Assembly: GCA_030263455.1 (NCBI GenBank)
Contig: SZOZ01000012.1
Span: 62,001 to 126,000 of the forward strand
Origin: Synechococcales cyanobacterium CNB
GTDB taxonomy: Bacteria > Planctomycetota > Phycisphaerae > Phycisphaerales > UBA1924
Length of the DNA stretch: 64,000 nt
Direction: 5' to 3'
Under the pieces are notes generated by a model. That model saw only the letters and a program-made list of their open reading frames with translations. It made no database searches and was not told the origin of the DNA. How positions within the stretch are numbered: the stretch's first letter is position 1; every line of letters begins with the position of its first letter. The translations under genes were made by a program, and so were the position numbers. Below are positions 30,023 through 39,233 of this stretch, piece by piece.

Positions 30023-31813
30023 ATGTCCACCGCCAGCTCGCGCCAGACCATCTCCGGCCCCGGCATCGACCCCGTTACCGGGCGGGTCGATCCGAAGGCT
30101 GTGACGATCTCGGGTCTCGTCCTCGACGCCGCGTACGGCCCGGGCGTCCCCGGGTGGCAGCCCGCAGAGAGCCTCCGCAACGTCGAGCGAGACCTGCCGC
30201 CGCCCGGCGTCTTTCCGTACACGCGCGGCCTGTTCCCGCAGGGCTACCGCACCCGCCTCTGGACCATGCGCCAGTTCGCAGGCTTCGGCTCCGCGGACGA
30301 CACCAACAAGCGCTTCAAGTACCTCCTCAAGGCCGCCAGCACCTCGACCGCCGCGAACACCGGCCTCTCCACCGCCTTTGACCTGCCCACGCTCATGGGA
30401 CGCGACTCCGACGATCCGCTCTCCGTCGGCGAGGTCGGCAAGTGCGGTGTCGCCATCGACACCATCGAGGACATGCACCGCCTCTACGCCGAGATCCCCA
30501 TCGACCGCGTCACCGTCAGCCAGACCATCAACGGCCCCGCCGCCGTCATCTGGGCCATGTACCTCGCCATGGCGCACCAGCGCGGCATCTCGTGGGACAC
30601 GCTCGGCGGCACACTCCAGAACGACATCCTCAAGGAGTTCCACTCCCAGAACGAGTTCATCTACCCGCCGGAGCCTTCTGTGAAACTCGTCGTAGACACC
30701 ATCGAGTTCCAGATGCGCCACGTGCCGCGCTGGCACTCGGTCTCGATCTCCGGCTATCACATCCGCGAGGCGGGCAGCACCGCCACGCAGGAACTCGCCT
30801 TCACGCTCCGTGACGGCATGGAGTACGTCGAGGCGTGCCTCCTCCGCGGGCTGGACATCGACGCCTTCGCCCCACGCCTTTCCTTCTTCTTCAACTCCCA
30901 CAACGAGTTCTTCGAGGAGATCTGCAAACTCCGCGCGGCCCGGCGCATCTGGGCACGCATGATGCGCGACCGCTACGGCGCAGCGAACGAGAAATCCTGG
31001 TACATGAAAACCCACGTCCAGACAGCCGGATGCTCGCTCACCGAGCAGCAGCCTCTGAACAACGTCGTGCGCGTGGCCTATCAGGCGATGGCCGCCGCGC
31101 TCGGCGGGTGCCAGTCCCTGCACACCGACAGCATGGACGAGACCCTCGGCCTGCCCACCGAGCAGGCCGTCACGGTCGCCCTGCGCACGCAGCAGATTCT
31201 CGCCCACGAGACCGGCATCACCCGCGTCGCGGACCCGCTCGGCGGGTCGTGGTTCGTCGAAGACCTGACCGACCGCATGGAGGCCGAAGCGCTCGGCTAC
31301 ATCGACGAGATCGACGCCATGGGCGGGGGCGCGTGGCGCCGAGGGGCGACGCCGAACGAGAACCTCGGCGGCTACGGAGGCGTCGTTTCCGGCATCAACA
31401 AGGGCTACTTCCGACGCCAGATCGCCGAGGCCTCGTACCGTTTTTCCGAGGAATGCGAGGCCGGCGACCGAATCATCGTGGGCGTGAACCAGTACGTCGA
31501 TGAGAACGAGGAGCGCCCGTTCGACATCCTCACCATCCCGGATTCGGTGGAAACCGAGCAGGTCGCACGCCTCAACGCGTTCAAGAAGTCCCGCGACGCC
31601 GCGGCCGTCGCCCGGGCTCTCGATAACATCCGCTCCGCATGCCAAGGCAAACCGGCGTCCACCGTCCATTTTCCACTGTCCACCGCCGACCTCCACCCCA
31701 CCAACGTGATGCCCGCCCTGATCGACGGCGCGCTCGCAGGCTGCACGCTCGGCGAGATGACCCAGGCGATGGCCGACGTCTACGGCCGCTACTCAGGCGG
31801 GCCGGAGTGGTGA
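30023..31813 (+). CDS. Methylmalonyl-CoA mutase-type acyl-CoA mutase, large (catalytic) subunit
   Basis: The enzyme rearranges methylmalonyl-CoA and succinyl-CoA, or a related acyl-CoA pair, with adenosylcobalamin. The 596 residues cover the TIM-barrel half: YTRGLFPQGYRTRLWTMRQF, AGFGSADDTNKRFKYLLKAA, TVSQTINGPAAVIWAMYLAM, NDILKEFHSQNEFIYPPEPS, ISGYHIREAGSTATQELAF, and EQQPLNNVVRVAYQAMAAAL. The B12-binding domain is absent, so a small subunit must exist elsewhere. A 17-residue insertion (KPASTVHFPLSTADLHP) precedes NVMPALIDGALAGCTLGEM and looks like a DNA repeat inserted in frame. The ATG at 30023 follows GGAGG. Isobutyryl-CoA mutase or another relative cannot be excluded. Confidence 0.9.
   Translation: MSTASSRQTISGPGIDPVTGRVDPKAVTISGLVLDAAYGPGVPGWQPAESLRNVERDLPPPGVFPYTRGLFPQGYRTRLWTMRQFAGFGSADDTNKRFKYLLKAASTSTAANTGLSTAFDLPTLMGRDSDDPLSVGEVGKCGVAIDTIEDMHRLYAEIPIDRVTVSQTINGPAAVIWAMYLAMAHQRGISWDTLGGTLQNDILKEFHSQNEFIYPPEPSVKLVVDTIEFQMRHVPRWHSVSISGYHIREAGSTATQELAFTLRDGMEYVEACLLRGLDIDAFAPRLSFFFNSHNEFFEEICKLRAARRIWARMMRDRYGAANEKSWYMKTHVQTAGCSLTEQQPLNNVVRVAYQAMAAALGGCQSLHTDSMDETLGLPTEQAVTVALRTQQILAHETGITRVADPLGGSWFVEDLTDRMEAEALGYIDEIDAMGGGAWRRGATPNENLGGYGGVVSGINKGYFRRQIAEASYRFSEECEAGDRIIVGVNQYVDENEERPFDILTIPDSVETEQVARLNAFKKSRDAAAVARALDNIRSACQGKPASTVHFPLSTADLHPTNVMPALIDGALAGCTLGEMTQAMADVYGRYSGGPEW
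31649..31699. repeat. In-frame 51-bp insert built of GTCCA-type repeats
   Basis: Inside the mutase gene, this stretch contains GTCCACCGTCCATT followed by TTCCACTGTCCACC. A similar sequence lies upstream of the methyltransferase gene (48130-48162, GTCCACTCTC and ATGTCCACTGTC). It adds 17 residues to an otherwise conserved C-terminus. Confidence 0.5.
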
Positions 31814-31966
31814 ATGCAGGCCGTGACGCGAGTCGAAACCGAATCGTCCGGGATCCGCGACAATCGGAAACCGTCTCGCGAATTCCCCAACACCCTCGTG
31901 CCAGGCGTACGCCGCTACGCCAAGTCGGCCTCTCCGCGACGTTTCCCAGCATCACGCACGGACGGA

Positions 31967-33994
31967 TCACCGCCCGGAGCGCCCACGGTCAACCCAGCGG
32001 TTGTTTGAGCGATCAACGTCCGGCAGGACGTTGTCGGGATCGACGACGACCTCGACCACGCGCCGACCGGCGGGGTTCCAACCGTCGGTCCAGAGTGTCG
32101 TTGTCGCCCAGATTTCCACGGGCAGCCGCCGCTCGTCGGATGTGCCGTCGTCGTAGTACACCCGCATTCGAACCGGCATCACCATGTCGCGCCGACTGGC
32201 GAGATAGACGCGCACCCATGAGCCGTCGTCAGTGTGCTCCACGCCCGTCACGGCCTGGTCGAGCGTCGCCGTGGAGAGGAACCACCCCCGCCAGAACCAC
32301 GCCAGGTCGGCGCCCGCCACGTCCTCCATCGTGCGGAAGAAGTCTGCCGGTTGCGGGTGCTTGAACGCCCAGCGGTCGATGTACGCGCGGAAGGCAGCGT
32401 CGAACCGTTCCTCGCCCAGCACTTCCTCTCGCAGCAGGACGAGCGCGGCCGCAGGCTTGCCGTACATGAGAAAGCCGAGTCGCCCGCGCCAGACATGATC
32501 GGCGTAGGTCGGCGTAATGGGCTGCTGCTGGCCGCGCGCCATCTGGGCAGTGAAGGCATCCACGTCGCTGCGCCGGTCGCGGGCGCCGTCGCCGTAGCGG
32601 TCACGGACGGTGTACACGTTCATGAACGAGTTGAAGCCCTCGTCCATCCATGCGTAGCGGCGCTCGTCCGTGTTCACCAGCATGGGGAACCAGGTGTGCC
32701 CGAACTCGTGATCGGTCACGCCGTACAGCCCGCGTTCATCGTGGCGTTCGGCGCAGAACACGATCATCGGGTACTCCATCCCGCCCACGCGGCCGTTGAC
32801 GTTGATGGCGGTTGGGTACGGGTAGGGGTGCCACTGGCGCGAGTTGAAGTCGATCGCATGCCGCGCCATCTGCGTGGCTTGGCCCCAGAGCGGGAGGGCC
32901 TCCTTCGGGTACACACTCTGCACGAGAACCCGGCCGTTCGGGGCCTGCGCCGAGCCACGAACGTCCAGCCCCGCCGCGTCCCACACGAAGGCCGCGCTGG
33001 AGGCCCATGCGAACGTGCGGACATTCCTCGCCGAAAATCGCCACGTGAGCGGCCCTTCGCCGGCCGGCCATGCGGACGGGGCGCCGACTTCCTCCGCCGA
33101 GCGGATGACGATCGTCTCGTTGCTCCGCAGCGCGTTGTCGAGTCGCTCGCGGGCTGTCGTGGTGAGGACGTCGGCGGCATTCGTCAGCGTGCCGGTCGCC
33201 ACCACGACGTGCGAGCGCGGCGCGGTGATGGTCACCTCGTAATCGCCGAAGTTGGTGTAGAACTCGCCCTGCCCGAGGTAAGGCAGCGTGTTCCACCCAT
33301 GAACGTCGTCGTAGACCGCTACAGCCGGGAACCACTGCGCGATCTGGAACACAACACCCTGCTCGACCTCTTCGACGGAAAGGCGGTCCACCCCGAACGG
33401 CGGAACGTTGAATCGCCACGACAGCTCGATCGAGATCGACCCGCCGGGTTGGAGCGGGTTCGGGAGGTCGATGCGGCCGAGCGTGTCGTACACGTGCAGT
33501 TCGACCGGCGTGCCGTCCACCGACACCTGCCCGAGCTCGTAGCCACCCTCGAACCCCTTGCGATACCCGAAGCGGGAGCCTGGTTCCTTCGACAACGAAC
33601 CGAGGCTGTCGGGACGGAACAGGTTCTGCTCGAGGTGAAGCCAGACGTGGGTCAGCGTGTCGGGAGAGTTGTTGTGGTATGTGATCGTGCCGGTGGCGGA
33701 CACGGCCTGCTCGCCTTCGTGGAGCGTCGCGTCGATGCGGTAGTCCGCGCGCTGCTGCCAGTAGGCGGGGCCGGGTGCGCCGGAGCCGAGACGCGCCGCG
33801 CTCGCAGCGGGAAGGTCCAGCGGGCTGAAGACCGTCGAGCCGTCGGGTTCCGGCGCTCGGAACCCGGCGTCGCTCGTCGCGCCGGCGAGCGAGGGGGTGG
33901 TTCTGAGCCGGTTGCTGTCCGTTGCACACCCGCCGGTCAGCAGGAAGATGGCAACGAGCAGGCACGAAAGAACGCCGAGGGGACGGGTTCGCAT
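31967..33994 (-). CDS. M1-family zinc metallopeptidase lipoprotein
   Basis: This secreted aminopeptidase-like protein has 675 residues and starts MRTRPLGVLSCLLVAIFLLT then GGC, a lipobox, so it is membrane anchored. The catalytic domain has the M1 zinc motif HEFGH at 429-433, followed 18 residues later by the third ligand E452 in WMDEGF, and a GAMEN-like GGMEYPM just before. The N-terminal beta domain (about 85-260) matches M1 fold parts (TGTITYHNNSPDTLTHVWLH). The C-terminal ~130 residues contain a beta-sandwich-like SRRDMVMPVRMRVYYDDGTS. It likely degrades peptides outside the cell or in the periplasm. The start is an ATG; the open frame beyond it is antisense to the next gene. Confidence 0.9.
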   Translation of the reverse strand: MRTRPLGVLSCLLVAIFLLTGGCATDSNRLRTTPSLAGATSDAGFRAPEPDGSTVFSPLDLPAASAARLGSGAPGPAYWQQRADYRIDATLHEGEQAVSATGTITYHNNSPDTLTHVWLHLEQNLFRPDSLGSLSKEPGSRFGYRKGFEGGYELGQVSVDGTPVELHVYDTLGRIDLPNPLQPGGSISIELSWRFNVPPFGVDRLSVEEVEQGVVFQIAQWFPAVAVYDDVHGWNTLPYLGQGEFYTNFGDYEVTITAPRSHVVVATGTLTNAADVLTTTARERLDNALRSNETIVIRSAEEVGAPSAWPAGEGPLTWRFSARNVRTFAWASSAAFVWDAAGLDVRGSAQAPNGRVLVQSVYPKEALPLWGQATQMARHAIDFNSRQWHPYPYPTAINVNGRVGGMEYPMIVFCAERHDERGLYGVTDHEFGHTWFPMLVNTDERRYAWMDEGFNSFMNVYTVRDRYGDGARDRRSDVDAFTAQMARGQQQPITPTYADHVWRGRLGFLMYGKPAAALVLLREEVLGEERFDAAFRAYIDRWAFKHPQPADFFRTMEDVAGADLAWFWRGWFLSTATLDQAVTGVEHTDDGSWVRVYLASRRDMVMPVRMRVYYDDGTSDERRLPVEIWATTTLWTDGWNPAGRRVVEVVVDPDNVLPDVDRSNNRWVDRGRSGR

Positions 33995-34129
33995 GGGGGT
34001 CTCCGAATCACCGAGGCCAAGGCGGAGGATATCCGGGGAACCCGCGTGAGAGACGGGTCGATTCTCCGTTCGTGACGGGGAGCGCGGTGTGCGCCCCGGT
34101 ACACACACGAACACAGAAGGAGACCCGCC

Positions 34130-36133
34130 ATGAAACGAAAGACCACGACGGTGTTGGCCGCGGTGGCTTGCCTTGCGGGCGCCGCGATCGGAACGGCCGC
34201 GGGCGACCTGCCCAACTACAGCGAGAAGCCCGACACCTGGCGGTCGAACCTCGTGACGATCGAGGGGCCGATGGTGAGCGACAAGGACTTTGCCGGCTGG
34301 CTGAAGAAGGCGGACGCGATGGTAGCCGATAAGGGCGGTGCGCTGACGGTCCTGGCAGCGTTCAACCAGTGCTTCGGCGGCGGGTTCCTGGCCGAGATGG
34401 AACGCGCGAGACTGCCACGCTTCGGCGCGGTGAGCGCATCGCGGTACTACCAGCCGGCGTACTACCGATCGCTGGACGAGTTCAAGAACGACGCGACCGG
34501 CGGCGGCTCCTACTTCACGCGCGCCTGGATCGCCGCGCTCGAAAAGGGACGAACCAACAAGTGGGACGACCGCCAGGTCGCGGAAGAGGCCCACGCCAGG
34601 AAGGGCATCGACACGGAACACACCCAGTACAACAGTTCGCAGAAGGATCGCGCCGGCGTCGAGTCGTTCGGCGGAGTCGTGCATTCGATCATCGTGCTGT
34701 TCGTGGGCGATCCTGACCCGGACGGTCGCGACAGCAAGTCCGTCACCGAACTCGCCGACCAGCTGGCCAGAGTCTACCTGATGAAGAAGCGCCCGGCAGT
34801 GCTCGTGCTCTACGGCGATGGCACGCCGCCAGACAATCTCCGCAAGGAGTTCTCGTGGGAGAAGGCCGACAACAAGAGCCACGCCGCGACGCGCGCCAAC
34901 CTCGAGCACGCGCTGACGAACAAGGATGGCTGGCTCGCCAGGCGCGTCGGCGAGATCAAGAAGGGCGATCGAGTGCAACTCCTGTTCTGGGCGAGCGACC
35001 ACGGCAACGCCGAACGATCGGCGTGGTTCTCGGTCGCCCCAGGCTCCAAGGCGATGGCTGGCACCGACATCCGCGCGGACAAGGCCCCGCACTCGAAGGC
35101 GTGGGAAGGCGGCCTCGGAAAGCACAAGCTCGCGTGGGAGCCGCCGAACCCGATGGCACGCAATGCCGACGTGAACGCGATCTCGTTCGACAACGACACG
35201 CTCCCGCCTCTCGACTCCGTGCTCCCCGGGGAGTTCTACTTCTCCGTGGACGAGCCCTCCGTCGGCGTCAAGGGAAGCGAAGTGCACACGGAGCGGGTCG
35301 CCCGTGGCAACCGTCCCGCACGGCGTGCAGCAACCGACATCTTTGCTGGTAACTCCGGCTCAAACCGGCAGGTCGCCGACGGTGAGCGCTCCTTCGCCCT
35401 CGACGAGGCCAAGGCCTCGACCGACGATCTCAATGCCTTCGCGTTCCAGCCTCCCGACGCGATCGGCAAGGACGGCCAGCCGACGACTTTGGTCTTCTGG
35501 TCGCGCACGGGCAGTTCCGTGATCGAGGTGTACGACCCCGCGCAGCCGATGGGTGCACGGGTGTACGACTTCGTGGACTTGTACGAGGAGTTCGGGTGGC
35601 CGAAAGACGACAAGGGCAACCCGACGTTGAAACTCGACATCGACGCCCTCATCGTCAATGTCGACGTCGCCGCTAGGCCCGACCGCATGGGCGATCCCGA
35701 CCCGGACAACCCTCCGAAGCCTCTCGCGTTCATGCCGGGCAAGGACCGCATTCTCTTCTCGATCAGTCGCGACTCGCATGCGCCGTTCGTCATGGAACGC
35801 GATGGCATGCCCTGCGACGTGTTCTCGTTCGACGGCTTCATGCTCAGCATCGTCCGTTCGTGTGCCGAACTCGGGCTGCTCGCGCCCGATCCGGGCAACC
35901 CGGACGACAAGACCAAGCCTGACAACCTCAACGCGCTGGAGTACTTCGACCTGCCGATCGGCGAACGCGGCGGCGAGAACGGCCTCGGACTCACGCCCAC
36001 CATGCACGGCCTGCCCGACTTCCTGCGCGACCACGCCACGGGCGATCCGTCGGCCGACCTGAACCGCGACGGCCGCACCGACGCCCTCGACGTGGTGCGT
36101 TACCTCGAAGCGCTCCGGGGCGGCGGTCGGTAG
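34130..36133 (+). CDS. Secreted caspase-like cysteine-peptidase-like protein with C-terminal dockerin-type repeat
   Basis: The 667-residue precursor has a signal peptide (MKRKTTTVLAAVACLAGAAI, cleavage near GTAAG). The part LTVLAAFNQCFGGGFLAEME contains a Cys (C81) in the QCFxGG setting of caspase/legumain-like active sites, and QLLFWASDHGNAE (H291) gives an S/T-D-H-G-type His. In classical clan CD peptidases the His comes before the Cys; here the order is reversed. A further domain (about 400-600) has no recognisable name. The C-terminus ends DPSADLNRDGRTDALDVVRY, a calcium-binding dockerin-type motif. The ATG follows AAGGAG. Peptidase activity is a hypothesis. Confidence 0.7.
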   Translation: MKRKTTTVLAAVACLAGAAIGTAAGDLPNYSEKPDTWRSNLVTIEGPMVSDKDFAGWLKKADAMVADKGGALTVLAAFNQCFGGGFLAEMERARLPRFGAVSASRYYQPAYYRSLDEFKNDATGGGSYFTRAWIAALEKGRTNKWDDRQVAEEAHARKGIDTEHTQYNSSQKDRAGVESFGGVVHSIIVLFVGDPDPDGRDSKSVTELADQLARVYLMKKRPAVLVLYGDGTPPDNLRKEFSWEKADNKSHAATRANLEHALTNKDGWLARRVGEIKKGDRVQLLFWASDHGNAERSAWFSVAPGSKAMAGTDIRADKAPHSKAWEGGLGKHKLAWEPPNPMARNADVNAISFDNDTLPPLDSVLPGEFYFSVDEPSVGVKGSEVHTERVARGNRPARRAATDIFAGNSGSNRQVADGERSFALDEAKASTDDLNAFAFQPPDAIGKDGQPTTLVFWSRTGSSVIEVYDPAQPMGARVYDFVDLYEEFGWPKDDKGNPTLKLDIDALIVNVDVAARPDRMGDPDPDNPPKPLAFMPGKDRILFSISRDSHAPFVMERDGMPCDVFSFDGFMLSIVRSCAELGLLAPDPGNPDDKTKPDNLNALEYFDLPIGERGGENGLGLTPTMHGLPDFLRDHATGDPSADLNRDGRTDALDVVRYLEALRGGGR

Positions 36134-36159
36134 ACCCACTCCGACAGGCTGCCTCCGCT

Positions 36160-36191
36160 GCGAAGCCCGGCCCCGCGCCGGGCTTCGCTTT
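36160..36191 (+). terminator. Rho-independent terminator
   Basis: A perfect 11-bp stem, GCGAAGCCCGG (36160-36170) and CCGGGCTTCGC (36178-36188), with a 7-base loop is followed by TTT. It ends the caspase-like gene. Confidence 0.75.
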
Positions 36192-36249
36192 CGCGCGGGC
36201 GGGTCAAGCGATGAAACCGCGAGGCGCCGCTTCCGAGTATGCTGCTGCC

Positions 36250-36531
36250 ATGCCGTGCCTTGTCGCAGCCATCGCGTTCTTCTTCCCTCGCCTGGCGATC
36301 ATCCTCCTGGTGATCTTCAGCGACTACATCGGGCAAGCGTACCAGACCGTCCTCTGGCCGCTGCTTGGGTTCCTTTTCGCCCCCTACACGACGCTCGCCT
36401 ACGCCTTCTCGATCCACAGCAACGGCTCCGTCAGCGGCATCTACCTGCTCCTCGTCGTTTTCGCCGTGCTGGTGGACCTCGGCGTGATCGGCGGCAGCGG
36501 GGCAAGCGCGAAAGGTCGGCTGAAGGGATAA
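36250..36531 (+). CDS. Small membrane protein, unknown function
   Basis: The 93-residue protein has three likely membrane segments: FFFPRLAIILLVIFSDYIGQ, VLWPLLGFLFAPYTTLAYAF and IYLLLVVFAVLVDLGVI. Ends are polar. The ATG at 36250 begins directly at the first helix; an upstream ATG at 36211 would add 13 polar residues. No family is recognised beyond that it reads like small conserved membrane proteins of unknown role. It probably forms a unit with the next gene, 117 bp on. Confidence 0.65.
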   Translation: MPCLVAAIAFFFPRLAIILLVIFSDYIGQAYQTVLWPLLGFLFAPYTTLAYAFSIHSNGSVSGIYLLLVVFAVLVDLGVIGGSGASAKGRLKG

Positions 36532-36648
36532 CCGCGCAGACCGCGGCGAAAGATGGAGTGTCCGCAAGGCAGGGCCTGCGGATCGGAAAACCGCCTGCTG
36601 ATCCTGCCATCCTCAACGCGGCGGGGTATGGTGCTGCGGGAGGTCCGC

Positions 36649-37107
36649 ATGCCGATCAAGGTTCCGGGTGTCGCGGCGGTCATGCTCTTCGTGATGGGGG
36701 TGTTCCAAGCGACCGCCGCGTTCGCCTGCTTTATTCCCTCATTCGTCCACGATCGCGTGCCCGAACAGTTCGTCCCAGTCTGGCGGTTCCTCACGCGCCC
36801 GATCTACGGCGACACACCGAACGAGGCCGTCATCAAGGCGCTCGCGGTCGCCTCGCAGGTCATCATCGGCACGACGGAAGCGTTCGTCTCGGCGATGCTG
36901 CTCGGCGCGGCGCTCGTACCCCGACGGCGCCGCGCGCTGGCGCATCTGGGTCTGAGCGCGTCGATGCTGCTCTACACCGCGTTCATGCTGACGATGTACG
37001 CGATGCACGACAAGTCGCTCCCGAACTGGAACCAGTACCCCGCCATCCTCGCCTGGATCGGCGTGACCTGGACAGTCGTGGCCCTCGAGTCCAAGACAAC
37101 GGTGTGA
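36649..37107 (+). CDS. Small four-helix membrane protein, unknown function
   Basis: The 152-residue protein starts MPIKVPGVAAVMLFVMGVFQ and has four hydrophobic segments, the last ones LLYTAFMLTMYAMHD and AILAWIGVTWTVVALES. Between them are basic stretches (PRRRRALAHLG) that suggest cytoplasmic loops. GGGAGG lies five bases before the ATG at 36649. No known domain was identified. Confidence 0.65.
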   Translation: MPIKVPGVAAVMLFVMGVFQATAAFACFIPSFVHDRVPEQFVPVWRFLTRPIYGDTPNEAVIKALAVASQVIIGTTEAFVSAMLLGAALVPRRRRALAHLGLSASMLLYTAFMLTMYAMHDKSLPNWNQYPAILAWIGVTWTVVALESKTTV

Positions 37108-37474
37108 GCGAGGAAAAGAGAGAAGCCGCGTCTTCGAGAGGAAAGGCATCGGGAGGGCGGCGCATCAGGCATCCTCCCTCCACCTCGCAGGCGTCACTCC
37201 CGACCTGTCTTTCCATGCGGTCGCCGCGGCATGACACGCTCCGTGCTGGACTTCCACCACGGCGCTCGTCGTGGCTCGCACACCGCACGGGCATGCACTC
37301 AGCGACCCGCGCCGGAAGTCCTGAGCGATCCAGCCCACAGCGACCACGGCGCAGCACGAAGCCGCGTCGGTTCGCTCCGATCCGCACGAATCTTCGGAGA
37401 CGCTTGTTGGAGCGGGCGTTACGCGGGAGGATGTGGTTTCGTGCGAAACCCCGCGAAACACTCCAACGCTCCAA
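37108..37474. other. Intergenic stretch without recognised gene
   Basis: I see no supported gene in these 367 bp. Short frames here have no Shine-Dalgarno sequence or plausible composition. A modest inverted repeat (GGGAGGCGG-type / CCTCCCTCC) near 37150-37186 may help end transcription of the membrane-protein genes. Confidence 0.5.
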
Positions 37475-37547
37475 TGGGCAGGGCCGGAATTGAACCGGCG
37501 ACACCCGCATTTTCAGTGCGGTGCTCTACCAACTGAGCTACCTGCCC
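37475..37547 (-). tRNA. tRNA-Phe(GAA)
   Basis: Cloverleaf on the minus strand: acceptor GGGCAGG/CCTGCCC, D arm GCTC-AGTTGGTA-GAGC, anticodon stem CCGCA/TGCGG with loop CTGAAAA (anticodon GAA), T arm GCCGG-TTCAATT-CCGGC, discriminator A. CCA is not encoded. Confidence 0.96.
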
Positions 37548-37656
37548 GCTCGCCGGGCGTGGGTTGCACGCACGGCGGGGTGGACGGAACGATATCACGC
37601 CCCGAGGAAGCGTCAACACCCCGGGGGATGGGACGAGGACGGGCGGCCCGGTACCG

Positions 37657-39144
37657 TCAGGCGGCCTTGGCGACGACCCCGGGGGAGGACGAAGAGTCGG
37701 AGTTGGAACGAGCGCGTTCCATCTCGGTTGCCGCAGCGAGCAGGAACTGCCGTGGCGAACCGATCGTCCGCGCGGTGCGCTCGTCGAGGGTTGCGACTCC
37801 GATGGCGAGGGTGAGAGGGCTTCTCGTTCGAGCCTGGTCACCCCGAGAAAGGAGCGATGCCACGGATTCTGCGCCTCGGAGCGCGGCGATCCGGGGCGTG
37901 TCCGGCAGCAGGACGGCGAAACCGTTGGGGTCGAGGCGTGCGATCGTGCCGCCGAGATGGGAGAACTCGCGTCGCAGGACGGCGGCGGCGTTCAGGATCG
38001 CCTCATCGGCCGCGACTTGGCCCTCCGTTTGCGCGAGAGCGCCGAGGCCGCCGATCGCGAAGCGGATCAGTGAGAGCGGACCCGGATTCCGCACCGCGTG
38101 TTCGAAAGCGAGGCGGAGCGACCGCTCGAAGACCGTGGCGCACTGCACGCCGGTGAGGGGGTCGAAGTCCTGATCGGAGTCGATGCGGTGAGCAAGCGTC
38201 CGTGTGTCCGCGTCGTCGGGGCCGCACGCGCTCGACAACTCGGCGAGGCGTGCGTGGGCCTCAGTGATGATCGACTCGGCGGTCGGGATCTCGCCGGTCT
38301 GAAGGCGGAGCAGGCGTCCGAGTTCCACGGCGCTCTCGGTGACTTTGTGGAGCAGCGCATCGACGCCGGATGGTTCGAGCCTGAACCAGTCGCGCGCGCG
38401 CTGGTAGAGCCTGCGCAGCGCCGGGACCGCGTCAGCATCCGTGATCGTGTCGTGGAAAAGGTTGCCGAGCGCCACGCATCGGACGAGTTCGCAACACCCC
38501 ATCGGCGCGGCCGTGGGTCGCTCGTGGTACTTGATGGGCAGCACCAGCTCATCGGGAAGCCGCCATCGCTGGGCGAGCATCGCGCCGATGTCTGGGTGCT
38601 GGGTGTCCAGCGCCGCGAGTTCGTGCTTGACGAGTTGGCGGTGGTCGCCGCCCGCGGCGTCAAGCACGCGCAGGTAGTCTGCCCCGAGCGTGCGATAGAG
38701 GGCGACCATGCCGACATCCTGGAGCAGTCCTCCCAGGAACGCCTCGTCCGCCTGCTTCAGACCGACATCGTGGGCAACGATGCGAGCCGCCGCGGCGGTG
38801 ACGAGGCCGCGCCGCCAGTAACTGACATAGTCGAACCGCGGGTCCGAGTCGTCATCCACCGCGGATACGAGCGAAAAACCGATCGCGAGGCTCTTGACCG
38901 GCCCGAGGCCCATCAAGACGATCGCGCGGGAGATCGAACCGCAGCGCTGGCGCAGGCCGTAGAGAGGTGAGTTGACGGTCCGGAGCACCTTCGCCGAGAG
39001 ACCCTGGTCCTTTTCGATCACGTCCGCCACTTCTTCGAGCGAGACGTCGGCGTCGGCGGTAAGTTGAAGGATGCGCACCGCGACCGTGGGCAGCGTGGGC
39101 AGCGTCGGGCATGCGAGGACCTGTTCTAGGAGTTGTTGGTTCAC
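37657..39144 (-). CDS. HDOD-domain signalling protein with degenerate GGDEF-like domain
   Basis: The 495-residue cytoplasmic protein begins with an HDOD domain (about 8-215: PTLPTLPTVAVRILQLTADA, then VSLEEVADVIEKDQGLSAKV and LRTVNSPLYG; later LLQDVGMVALYRTLG). The C-terminal part opens like a GGDEF domain (FDPLTGVQCATVFERSLRLA, IRFAIGGLGALAQTEGQVAA) but the signature is RLDPNGFAVLLP where R[LI]GGDEFAVLLP is expected, so cyclase activity is unlikely. A GTG at 39144 preceded by GGAAGGG is used; the frame continues 19 codons upstream. HDOD proteins act in output of stress, motility or development pathways; the signal here is unknown. Confidence 0.85.
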   Translation of the reverse strand: MNQQLLEQVLACPTLPTLPTVAVRILQLTADADVSLEEVADVIEKDQGLSAKVLRTVNSPLYGLRQRCGSISRAIVLMGLGPVKSLAIGFSLVSAVDDDSDPRFDYVSYWRRGLVTAAAARIVAHDVGLKQADEAFLGGLLQDVGMVALYRTLGADYLRVLDAAGGDHRQLVKHELAALDTQHPDIGAMLAQRWRLPDELVLPIKYHERPTAAPMGCCELVRCVALGNLFHDTITDADAVPALRRLYQRARDWFRLEPSGVDALLHKVTESAVELGRLLRLQTGEIPTAESIITEAHARLAELSSACGPDDADTRTLAHRIDSDQDFDPLTGVQCATVFERSLRLAFEHAVRNPGPLSLIRFAIGGLGALAQTEGQVAADEAILNAAAVLRREFSHLGGTIARLDPNGFAVLLPDTPRIAALRGAESVASLLSRGDQARTRSPLTLAIGVATLDERTARTIGSPRQFLLAAATEMERARSNSDSSSSPGVVAKAA

Positions 39145-39233
39145 GGCGACCCTTCCACCCGGAATGGGCGGCCGGATCGCGTCGCAGCATCCGTGCCGCA
39201 CGCATGGGATATCGACCCCCCCCGTGCGAACCT

